Below, piece by piece: positions 1 to 5,869 of a DNA stretch of 5,894 bases. Each line of letters opens with the position of its first letter. The first letter of the stretch is position 1. The translations under genes and the position numbers were made by a program. The notes under the pieces were generated by a model. The model was not told where the DNA came from. It saw only the letters and a program-made list of their open reading frames with translations, and made no database searches. The DNA comes from an uncultured bacterium (GTDB taxonomy: Bacteria; Patescibacteriota; Dojkabacteria; SC72): the NCBI GenBank assembly GCA_938015795.1, contig CALLXA010000055.1, forward strand, positions 1 through 5,894, read 5' to 3'.

Positions 1-46
1 CGAGATGTAGCCGTGACTGGAGTTCAGACGTGTGCTCTTCCGATCT
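1..46 (-). other. Illumina TruSeq adapter with index (non-genomic)
   Basis: Bases 1-6 (CGAGAT) match the 3' end of the P7 primer. Bases 7-12 (GTAGCC) sit exactly where the 6-base index belongs, and their reverse complement GGCTAC is TruSeq index 11. Bases 13-46 match the 34-base TruSeq read-2 adapter, ending in CTTCCGATCT. The reverse complement is what a read 1 shows when it runs through a short insert into the adapter. The stretch is library sequence, so genomic sequence starts at about 47. It supplies a false stop (TGA at 26-24) and false C-terminal residues to the minus-strand gene that runs into it. Confidence 0.98.
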
Positions 47-47
47 T

Positions 48-1448
48 ATATTTCTCTTTCAATTCATTCTCTCCTTCTTCCTTTGCTGTCTCCTCTAGTT
101 CTTTAATAGCTATATCTACATCATTTTGAGAGAGAACAGTATATTCTTCTTTGGAACCACCTGTAAATGCACTTGTACTATTAAGTCCATATACTTGGCT
201 ACTGGAGTATCCCTGTATTGTAAAGAAACTTCCGGATGAGATGTTGTATTCCTCTCCTACTTCAATTGCTTGTACTGAGCCTTCTGTCATTCCATTACAA
301 TTAATTACTGTTTGACTATCCAAGTTGTATGAATATCCAGATGATGATGTTAATCTTGAGCCTGCTGGAAGAGTAATTTTCTCTTCTGGTTGGCAATCTC
401 CCCCTTTAGTATATGTTATCATAACTGTTCCTTTTGCTTTTTCACCTTTAAAAGCTTTTCCCGTTGCAGTTATATTTGTAGATCTAGATTTTTCAACACT
501 TTCATTTTTTATAGGTATTTTTTTATTATCAAAATCTATTTCTTTGATATTTACATCTCCTGTAAATATCTCTTCAATACTTACCTCTTTTGCTTGTACA
601 TATATTTTAACTTTTACAAATGAAGATATTTTGTAATATGCAAATAGGGTCAAAATTGTTATTGCAACAAGAGGAATGATAACCAGAGGTATTATTTTTT
701 TGAATTTTGATAATTGGGGATTCTTTTTAACACTAACTATATTATTAGTAGAAAGGTCGTTATTCTTTTTAGAAAAAATATGAATTAGTTTATTTAAATC
801 AAATGTCTTTTTACTTGCTACTCTTTTTTCGTGAATGATGTCTTTAGAATTACTTTGAGGTGCATTTTTAAAATCAACCTTTGAAAAATCAATTCTTTCC
901 TCTCTCTCTTCTGTTGGTGTTATATCTTTTTCGTTAGGTATATCATCATCGAAAGATATGAAGGATTCTTCCTCTGTATCTATTTTTTCTATTTTTCGAT
1001 CTCTGCTTTTTTGTATAGCTTCATTTATTCTTTTTTCAAAATCTGATGATGTCTTAGCAATTGGTTGCTTTGTTTCTTCTTCGTTTATTTCTAATTCTTG
1101 AGTGACTTCTTTCATTGGTGGATTTAATCTTAGATCTTTTTGTTTCATTACTTGATCCCAAATATCATTACTTGGTGTGTTTGGAGTTTCTATGGTTTGA
1201 AGTCCAGCGAGTTTTGCATTTCTACTTCCAGATGGATTTCTAATTATTTGAGCTATTATTAATTTGTTATTTTCATCTGCAGTTTCTAATATGACCTTAA
1301 GGTTGATAGGGCTAATTAAAATATCGGATTCTTCTGCAAATGTTAAGATGATTCTTCCCTCTGTTGAATTAAGAATTTCACTAACAATGTCTGTTAGTTC
1401 GTAGTCTTGTTTAACAATTATTTTTTTTACGTTTGTATTTTCTTCCAT
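48..1448 (-). CDS. Single-pass membrane protein with baseplate-J-like outer domain, 3' end missing
   Basis: At least 467 residues of a bitopic membrane protein are visible. Residues 1-90 form a small alpha/beta-looking domain with the segment ILISPINLKVILETAD (44-58 region) and an RNPSGSRNAKLAGLQ stretch. Residues 105-215 are a charged, Glu/Lys/Ser-rich, probably disordered linker. Residues 252-274 are one hydrophobic membrane segment after a lysine-rich flank, so the N-terminus is probably cytoplasmic. Residues 325-440 resemble the baseplate J/gp47-like beta domain found in Patescibacteria proteins: ATGKAFKGEKAKGTV, then LPAGSRLTSSSG, a GEEYNISSGSFF turn and a TSAFTGGS end. C352 and C384 in this domain could form a disulfide. 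A helical, Glu-rich tail begins near 441. The gene starts 4 nt after the ftsA-like stop, so translational coupling is likely; I see no Shine-Dalgarno. The true C-terminus is lost because the residues after Y467 are read from adapter. The function is unknown; partnership with the FtsA-like protein is inferred from adjacency and topology. Confidence 0.82.
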
Positions 1449-1452
1449 TTAA

Positions 1453-2697
1453 TTATAGATCAATGTTATGCTTACTAATTTCTTTGTTATATGCAAATTG
1501 TGCTAGTGCAGCAGGTGTTATATCAAAAATATTTTTTAAATCACCACTACTATCTGTTACACTTTCTAGTTTATTAGGTGTATAGAATTCTATTTTGGGA
1601 ACAACGGGAAAAGGAAGATATCTTTTCCATGGGAATTCCAGCATAACTTCTTTAATTTCAGGTAGTAATGATCCTCCTCCACAAAGATATATTTTAGTTG
1701 GGAATGTATCTATGTCTTCACAACTTTCAAATGCGGCTTTAAGTGTTTTCATCCAAAGTCTTGCTACTGGATATACAATCTTTTGTACATTTCTAGATAG
1801 CTCTTTGTCGAGTCCTTTTTGTGCATATTTAAGTTTTCTTTGTTCGGCATATCTGTAGTCTAGGTTTAATATTTTTGATATTTCTTTTGTAAATGTTCTT
1901 CCTCCAAATGCAAAAATTTTAGTTTCAACAACATTACCTTTTTCAACAATTGCAATATCTGTTGTTCCTCCTCCGATATCTATGAAGATCGCAGAAAAAT
2001 CTTTGTTTTTTGATCCCATAAAGGATCTTGCTACAGCAAAGGGTTGAGATACTATGCCTAAGACTTTCATATTTAATTCTATACTAATCTTTTTGAGTGC
2101 TTCGACATATGTTTTAGGAGCAAAGGAAGCGTAAAAATGTAATTTAACATTTCTTCCTTTGTAGCCAACGAGTGAATTAACTGGCATCCCACCTATTTCC
2201 ATACCTGTTGAAGTTATGTGTAATATCTCAATATCTTCATTTGTAAGTCCTGTTCTTTGGCTTAAATCTTCTTTACCATTTTGTACTATTGTTTGTTTTA
2301 TTTGAAATATTATTTTTTCTTGCTCCTTTTGGGTCACTTCCTTTTCGAAATTTTCTTCTCTTTGGTAATTAACAACGATTGATACTCCTTGTATATATTC
2401 TCCAGCAATACCCATAACTATGCTTTTAGGGTAGTCTTCTGTTGCTAGATGTGAGGTTATATCTGATATAGAAAGTTTACAATTGTCTAATACTGTATCA
2501 AGGTTTGTTATGATACCGCTTTTCATTGCATGTTGTTGTTGTGATATCCTGGATATTTTCTCTATATTAATACCGAGATCATTTGCAGAAAAGAGAAGTG
2601 TTTTTAATTGCTCTGTTCCTATATCCAAAGCTATTACATTGGAATGGTCTTCGAGTATTGATGTTTCAGTTTTTTTGATTAAAGGCAGTTTAAACAT
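1453..2697 (-). CDS. FtsA-like actin-fold ATPase (FtsA/PilM superfamily)
   Basis: This 414-residue protein has the FtsA layout and about the usual FtsA length. Phosphate-1 loop ALDIGTEQLK is at 23-32 (D25). The SHS2/1C-type subdomain lies roughly at 90-170, with a charged helical stretch (112-140). The second half has phosphate-2 FIDIGGGTTDIAI at 238-250, the connect-2 helix AFGGRTFTKEI at 263-273, and the adenosine motif IYLCGGGSLLPEI at 336-348. It should bind ATP in the cytoplasm. FtsA and PilM both dock on membrane proteins. The C-terminus (FAYNKEISKHNIDL) does not look like the amphipathic membrane helix of classical FtsA, so membrane attachment may come from the bitopic protein encoded 4 nt downstream. 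The start ATG lies 38 nt after the rnj stop. I see no FtsZ in the window, so a divisome role is not shown. FtsA family is certain; division versus pilus or other envelope role is open, so no symbol is given. Confidence 0.9.
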   Translation of the reverse strand: MFKLPLIKKTETSILEDHSNVIALDIGTEQLKTLLFSANDLGINIEKISRISQQQHAMKSGIITNLDTVLDNCKLSISDITSHLATEDYPKSIVMGIAGEYIQGVSIVVNYQREENFEKEVTQKEQEKIIFQIKQTIVQNGKEDLSQRTGLTNEDIEILHITSTGMEIGGMPVNSLVGYKGRNVKLHFYASFAPKTYVEALKKISIELNMKVLGIVSQPFAVARSFMGSKNKDFSAIFIDIGGGTTDIAIVEKGNVVETKIFAFGGRTFTKEISKILNLDYRYAEQRKLKYAQKGLDKELSRNVQKIVYPVARLWMKTLKAAFESCEDIDTFPTKIYLCGGGSLLPEIKEVMLEFPWKRYLPFPVVPKIEFYTPNKLESVTDSSGDLKNIFDITPAALAQFAYNKEISKHNIDL

Positions 2698-2703
2698 ACT
2701 GTT

Positions 2704-2715
2704 TAAAGTATATCA
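2704..2715 (-). promoter_or_regulatory. Possible extended -10 promoter for the ftsA-like gene
   Basis: On the minus strand the rnj to ftsA-like gap contains TGATATACT, which fits the extended -10 form TGnTATAnT (TATACT at 2712-2707, TG at 2715-2714). No good -35 is visible 17 bp upstream. Initiation about 7 nt downstream would be near 2700, only a few bases before the ATG at 2697, giving a leaderless or nearly leaderless mRNA. This agrees with the lack of a Shine-Dalgarno in front of this ATG. The motif is short and the region is A/T-rich, so it could be chance. Confidence 0.25.
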
Positions 2716-2735
2716 TATTGTAGGTGTTTTTCACC

Positions 2736-4433
2736 TTATATTATTGCTGTTAATACAATAGGTTCTCTTTCTGTTTTTTTGTAAATAACTTTTGATAATG
2801 ATTTCTCTATATTTTGTTGTAATATTTTTTCCTCAAACTTTTTATTTCTATTAGAGAGGTTTAACCAATCTCTATGGATATCAAATATTAAATTCTCAAT
2901 TTCTGAAAGTAGCTCTCTTGAGTTTTTCATATATATGAATCCTCTTGAGATGAATTTGGGTCTGCCAATAATTCGTTTGTTTTTTGAGCTTAAGTTTAAT
3001 ATTACTGTAAACATTCCAAATTCAGATAGCTGTTTTCTATCTTTTATAACGATATCTCCAATGTCTCCTACTCCTAATCCATCAATGAGTATTGGTTTAG
3101 ATTCTATTTTTTTACCTCTGTTCCAATGAACTCCATTAAAATGCCATGTTTGACCATCTTCTGTTAAAAATACATCGTCTGGTCTCATACCCCAACCTAC
3201 AAAGTTTTGTTTGTTGAAGTATCTAAATGTTAGAGGTCCGTGTATAGGCATAACATATTTAGGTTTTATCATGTCATACATCATTTTCATATCTTCTTGG
3301 TATCCGTGTCCAGTTGAATGTATTTGCAATTCGGATGAATTCTTCATCAAGTCTGCACCTAAGGCTATTAATCTGTCTGTCATTTTTTCGATCTTACTGA
3401 TATTTTCAGGAATCTCAGAGGATGACATTATTATTAGGTCACCTTTCTTAATCTTTATAAAGTGGTGTTCATTTAAAGAAATTCTATTTAATGCTGCATA
3501 CCTTTCACCTTGGCTTCCTGTGCTTAGGATTAATAATTCTTTGTCTTGGTATCCACCTGCTTTCCTTTCATTAATGAAAAGATTGTCTTCTGCTTTTATA
3601 TAGTGCTTGCTTCTTGCAATTCCTATAGCTGTATCTAAACTTCTTCCAGAAAGAACAATTTTTCTATTTGTTTTTTTAGCTATCTCTATTAATGAATATA
3701 GTCTTGTTATTAAGGATGAGAATGCTGCCACTATTACTCTACCTTCTGCTTTTGCAATTACACTTTCTAAGTTGTTTGCGATATCTGTTTCAGAAGGTGC
3801 TTTCCCTGGAGTGTCTGCATTTGTACTCTCCATTAGAGCGAGATCAATCTTTCCTTGTAAAGATTTAAGTTTTGCATAGTCAGTTTCTTGTTCATTTGCT
3901 GGATTTTTATCAATTTTGTAATCTCCAGAGAAGAATATGTTTCCTCTTGCAGATTCTAAAAAGATTGAATATGCATCTGGGATACTATGGTTAATACCTA
4001 TGAAAGTAGCTCTGAAGTATTTTCCAATTCTAATTTGACTGTTTCTATCTACAGGTATTATCTTTGTTCTTTTTAACATATCATATTCACTGAGCTTCTC
4101 TTCTATTAAAGCTTTTGCAAATCCACCTGCATATATTGGAGGGTAATCTAACTCTGGTAAAAGATATCTTAAAGCACCTGTATGATCTAAATGTCCATGT
4201 GTAATTAAGATTGCCTTAATTTTATGTTTATTTTGTTTTAAATATTTTACATTAGGTATTAGGTAATCAATTCCGTACATTTCTTGTCCTGGGAATGAGT
4301 ATCCTGCATCTATCATGATTATTTCGTCTTTGTATTCTACAAAGTTAGAATTTCTTCCTACTTCAGATGTTCCTGATAGTGTGCAAAGTTTAAGGGTTTC
4401 GTGCCCTTGTTTATTATTATATTGTTTTTTCAT
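2736..4433 (-). CDS. rnj: Ribonuclease J (metallo-beta-lactamase/beta-CASP RNase)
   Basis: At 565 residues this is full length for RNase J, a Zn-dependent endonuclease and 5'-3' exonuclease acting in mRNA decay and rRNA maturation. The metallo-beta-lactamase core has GTSEVGRNSNFVEY (21-34), the metal motif H79-G-H81-L-D83-H84, H149 in NHSIPD, and D171 in SGDYKID. ESTNADTPGKAPSE (202-215) is the family signature opening the beta-CASP region, with STGSQGER at 304-311, HSTGHG (372-377, beta-CASP histidine H376) and the last metal ligand H398 in PIHG. The C-terminal domain (about 445-565) includes RPKFISRGFIYMKNSREL. Two oddities: the usual HGE after the last ligand is HGP here, followed by an unusual aromatic-rich linker (402-440). 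The start ATG at 4433 follows an A/T-rich leader with no well-placed ribosome site. It is the first gene of the minus-strand block. Confidence 0.95.
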   Translation of the reverse strand: MKKQYNNKQGHETLKLCTLSGTSEVGRNSNFVEYKDEIIMIDAGYSFPGQEMYGIDYLIPNVKYLKQNKHKIKAILITHGHLDHTGALRYLLPELDYPPIYAGGFAKALIEEKLSEYDMLKRTKIIPVDRNSQIRIGKYFRATFIGINHSIPDAYSIFLESARGNIFFSGDYKIDKNPANEQETDYAKLKSLQGKIDLALMESTNADTPGKAPSETDIANNLESVIAKAEGRVIVAAFSSLITRLYSLIEIAKKTNRKIVLSGRSLDTAIGIARSKHYIKAEDNLFINERKAGGYQDKELLILSTGSQGERYAALNRISLNEHHFIKIKKGDLIIMSSSEIPENISKIEKMTDRLIALGADLMKNSSELQIHSTGHGYQEDMKMMYDMIKPKYVMPIHGPLTFRYFNKQNFVGWGMRPDDVFLTEDGQTWHFNGVHWNRGKKIESKPILIDGLGVGDIGDIVIKDRKQLSEFGMFTVILNLSSKNKRIIGRPKFISRGFIYMKNSRELLSEIENLIFDIHRDWLNLSNRNKKFEEKILQQNIEKSLSKVIYKKTEREPIVLTAII

Positions 4434-4477
4434 TTTTTTATTATTTTCTTATTTTAACGATCCTTTTTAATTCTAGG

Positions 4478-4483
4478 ATTATA
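4478..4483 (-). promoter_or_regulatory. Putative -10 element of the rnj promoter
   Basis: The minus strand reads TATAAT here, a perfect -10 hexamer, about 45 nt before the rnj ATG at 4433. With a 17-bp spacer the -35 hexamer would lie at 4501-4506 (GCACTG on the minus strand), which is a poor match and forms the centre of a perfect inverted repeat. A weak -35 overlaid by a palindrome fits a regulated promoter, but this rests on motif matching only. A/T-rich leaders give TATAAT by chance fairly often. Confidence 0.4.
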
Positions 4484-4490
4484 TGAATTT

Positions 4491-4516
4491 ATTAGTAAAC
4501 CAGTGCGTTTACTAAT
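4491..4516. repeat. Perfect 10-bp inverted repeat, operator-like
   Basis: ATTAGTAAAC (4491-4500) and GTTTACTAAT (4507-4516) are exact reverse complements separated by CAGTGC. After one mismatch, three more outer base pairs (4487-4489 with 4518-4520) can form. The repeat sits between the divergent rnj and valS blocks and covers the expected -35 of the putative rnj promoter. Such symmetry fits a dimeric repressor site. It could also be an RNA hairpin if transcription starts further upstream on either strand. No U-run follows it closely, so it is not a good terminator. Confidence 0.7.
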
Positions 4517-4550
4517 TAATATTTGGTGAAGATTCCAGATATTGTTTTTT

Positions 4551-4589
4551 AAAAGATACTTTATTTATTAAAAATAATAAAGTTCTTTT
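4551..4589. repeat. Long A/T-rich hairpin in the divergent intergenic region
   Basis: AAAAGA-T-ACTTTATT (4551-4565) can pair with AATAAAGTTCTTTT (4576-4589), giving 14 base pairs with one bulged T (4557) and a 10-nt loop. The stem is almost all A-T and so is weak as RNA for its length. It lies between the rnj upstream palindrome and the promoter of the T-box operon. It may be a binding site, a cruciform-prone or bent segment, or simply a consequence of A/T richness. Confidence 0.4.
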
Positions 4590-4618
4590 GTTAGAAGTGG
4601 TTCAATTTTAACACATTA

Positions 4619-4627
4619 TGGTATAAT
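4619..4627 (+). promoter_or_regulatory. Extended -10 promoter of the T-box/valS operon
   Basis: TGGTATAAT is an exact extended -10 element (TGn plus TATAAT at 4622-4627). No strong -35 is present; the best is TTCAAT at 4601-4606 with a short 15-bp spacer, which is typical of promoters relying on an extended -10. Transcription would begin near 4634, just upstream of the T-box leader, so the position suits the regulated operon well. Confidence 0.65.
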
Positions 4628-4777
4628 CTCCTAATATACCGATTGTACAGGATTAGTCATCTTGGAGGTTTTAGGAAGAAATTCATATTGAAAAGTAGAA
4701 CCTAACAGATACCCTACTGTAAACAGGGATACCATATTGTATGGTTAGTAAGTTTAGTATAGTAATGTACTAAGAAA

Positions 4778-4810
4778 GTAAGGTGGTAACGCATTTGTAT
4801 ATGCCCTTAC
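4778..4810 (+). promoter_or_regulatory. T-box antiterminator
   Basis: Two helices, 4778-4783 with 4805-4810 and 4791-4794 with 4801-4804, flank the 7-nt bulge 4784-4790 (TGGTAAC), which is the tRNA acceptor-end binding site. The 3' strand shares bases 4803-4810 with the 5' arm of the downstream terminator, so the two structures exclude each other. That mutual exclusion is the core mechanism of a transcriptional T-box. Confidence 0.85.
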
Positions 4811-4860
4811 ATGAGAATATATGTTATTGTATTCTTGTGTAAGGGCTATTTTATTTTTTA
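4803..4860 (+). terminator. Intrinsic terminator of the T-box leader
   Basis: Bases 4803-4819 pair with 4830-4846 in an uninterrupted 17-bp stem (GCCCTTACA at the base with TGTAAGGGC, then several A-U and two G-U pairs) and a 10-nt loop. A U-rich run follows (TATTTTATTTTTT, 4847-4859). It is the conditional attenuator of the downstream two-gene block and forms when charged tRNA fails to stabilise the antiterminator. Confidence 0.92.
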
Positions 4861-4878
4861 ATTAACAGATTTATTATT

Positions 4879-5472
4879 ATGGAAAAATTGACAGCATACC
4901 CAGAGGAAAGACTTGAGCAAGCGACTGCTTGTAGTGGGATACAACCTGAAAGAGTTTACTTAGATGATAACAAGATTGAAGATTTGAATTTTGCTTTTAA
5001 ACGACCTAATCAATCACTTCTAGATTCACTATCTACTGATGGGAAAAAAGTGGAAGATATTCATCCTTTATCTTTGAGAAACGCTGTCGTGTATGCTCTT
5101 GTTCTTTCTGATGAAAAACCTGGAAGAATCTTAGATATAAATAGTCAGCCGATTGATTTGGATAGAGAGGAGATCATTGAATATTCTGATGAATTTAGGT
5201 ATTGCTTAGCTCATATATTAAATCAGAATATGAATGAAGATGAAGCTTTAAAATATCTTCATGGTACAATGGTTCTACCTAGGAGTAAGGGTGATTCTAA
5301 GAATAGCATATTAAAGAGAGCTGCTTCTCTGGAAGAGGGTCGAAAGCCAGCTATTGAATTTTTGCTTAATATATTAACAAGAAGAAAGAATCTTTTGCTA
5401 AAGAATCCTCAATTTAGTTACGATTCTAAAGTTCTTGATCTAACGATAGAAAAATTTAATGGAGAAAATTAG
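4879..5472 (+). CDS. Unrecognised 197-aa protein under T-box control
   Basis: I do not recognise this family. The protein is soluble-looking: no signal peptide or membrane segment. It is mostly helical by appearance, with charged stretches and two cysteines (C18, C109). Notable segments are ATACSGIQPERVYLDD (15-30), DIHPLSLRNAVVYALVL (60-76), an acidic EEIIEYSDEF (97-106), ALKYLHGTMVLPRSKGDS (123-140), and a basic TRRKNLLLK patch (167-175) near the C-terminus. The ATG is 19 nt past the terminator U-run and has no Shine-Dalgarno. It is the first gene after the T-box, and its TAG stop is 2 nt before the valS ATG, so the two are co-transcribed and probably coupled. Placement suggests a role tied to valine supply, tRNA-Val or translation stress, but nothing in the sequence shows a reaction. 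Codon and base use look like the neighbours. Confidence 0.8.
   Translation: MEKLTAYPEERLEQATACSGIQPERVYLDDNKIEDLNFAFKRPNQSLLDSLSTDGKKVEDIHPLSLRNAVVYALVLSDEKPGRILDINSQPIDLDREEIIEYSDEFRYCLAHILNQNMNEDEALKYLHGTMVLPRSKGDSKNSILKRAASLEEGRKPAIEFLLNILTRRKNLLLKNPQFSYDSKVLDLTIEKFNGEN
5461..5464 (+). promoter_or_regulatory. Shine-Dalgarno sequence for valS
   Basis: GGAG lies in the last codons of the upstream gene, 10 nt before the valS ATG at 5475. It is the clearest ribosome binding site in the window; the other starts lack one. It supports the choice of 5475 as the start and translation re-initiation from the upstream gene. Confidence 0.6.
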
Positions 5473-5474
5473 TT

Positions 5475-5869
5475 ATGAACAATATCCCAACATCATTTAA
5501 TTCTCAAGAGAAAGAATTAGAAATATACAAAATGTGGGAAAACTCTGGATTAATGAATCCTGATAATATGAGAGAACACCTCAAGGAAGATGGAAGAGAT
5601 GTTAAAGAGGGTTTTACAATTACATTGCCACCGCCAAATGCTAATGGAGAGTTACACTTGGGGCACATGTGCGGATATTCATACCATGATGCAATTGGAA
5701 GGTATATGAGAATGACAGGACATCCCACTCTACTCTTACCAGGTAAGGATCATGCAGGTATTCAAACTGAAACAGCTTTTAGTAAAATTCTTTCAAAAGA
5801 AGGTGTAAATAAATGGGAATTAGGACAAGAAGAATTCTATAACCAGTGCTATGAGTTTAGTATGAAGAA
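5475..5869 (+). CDS. valS: Valyl-tRNA synthetase, N-terminal part only
   Basis: This class I aminoacyl-tRNA synthetase charges tRNA-Val with valine using ATP. Only about 131 residues are genomic; a full ValRS has roughly 800-900. The N-terminal helix region (EKELEIYKMWENSGL) leads into the catalytic Rossmann fold with TLPPPNANGELHLGHM (49-64), where HLGH (60-63) is the HIGH ATP-binding motif. The GKDHAGIQTE segment (about 90-99) corresponds to GTDHAGI-type sequence in ValRS, which separates it from IleRS (GWDCHG) and LeuRS. The gene follows the 197-aa gene by 2 nt and lies under the T-box, consistent with control by uncharged tRNA-Val. The KMSKS motif, editing and anticodon-binding domains lie beyond the contig end. 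The final apparent residues DRKSVV and the stop are adapter translation, not a true truncation. Confidence 0.93.

Larger units (their letters stand above)
4634..4860 (+). ncRNA. T-box riboswitch leader (tRNA-sensing, transcriptional)
   Basis: The leader senses uncharged tRNA and lets RNA polymerase read past a terminator. A T-box-type sequence, AAGGTGGTAACGCA (4781-4794 region), lies in a structure where GTAAGG (4778-4783) pairs with CCTTAC (4805-4810), TGGTAAC (4784-4790) forms the 7-nt bulge, and GCAT (4791-4794) pairs with ATGC (4801-4804). TGGT would pair with the tRNA end ACCA, fitting tRNA-Val with discriminator A. Stem III is probably TTTAGTA (4753-4759) with TACTAAG (4768-4774). Hairpins at 4712-4728 and 4731-4745 occupy the stem II region. 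Stem I appears compact: AGGTTTTA (4666-4673) with TAGAACCT (4696-4703), plus ATCT/AGAT outside. The canonical ACC after TGGN is AAC here. The specifier is unsettled; GTA at 4695-4697 is a candidate Val triplet. Downstream valS supports valine. Confidence 0.85.

Noticed and set aside
24..47. Natural C-terminus KIGRAHV and TGA stop of the minus-strand membrane protein
   Set aside because: All of it (the K codon only partly) is encoded by the TruSeq adapter; the gene is open at the contig edge.
48..480. Prophage or contractile tail cluster because of the baseplate-J-like domain
   Set aside because: No other tail or phage genes are present. The domain sits behind a membrane segment in a protein next to an FtsA-like gene, an arrangement I associate with Patescibacteria chromosomes.
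2689..2715. Eight-codon leader ORF overlapping the ftsA-like start
   Set aside because: It begins at an ATG within the putative promoter, has no ribosome site and is expected by chance.
2722..2736. Small hairpin AGGTG-TTTTT-CACCT as a terminator between rnj and the ftsA-like gene
   Set aside because: The stem is only 5 bp, overlaps the rnj stop, and is not followed by a U-run on the minus strand.
3211..3603. Plus-strand open frame of 130 codons
   Set aside because: It lies wholly antisense within rnj, has no recognisable motifs or ribosome site, and rnj is strongly supported.
5504..5728. Minus-strand open frame inside valS
   Set aside because: It is the antisense shadow of the well-supported ValRS catalytic domain.
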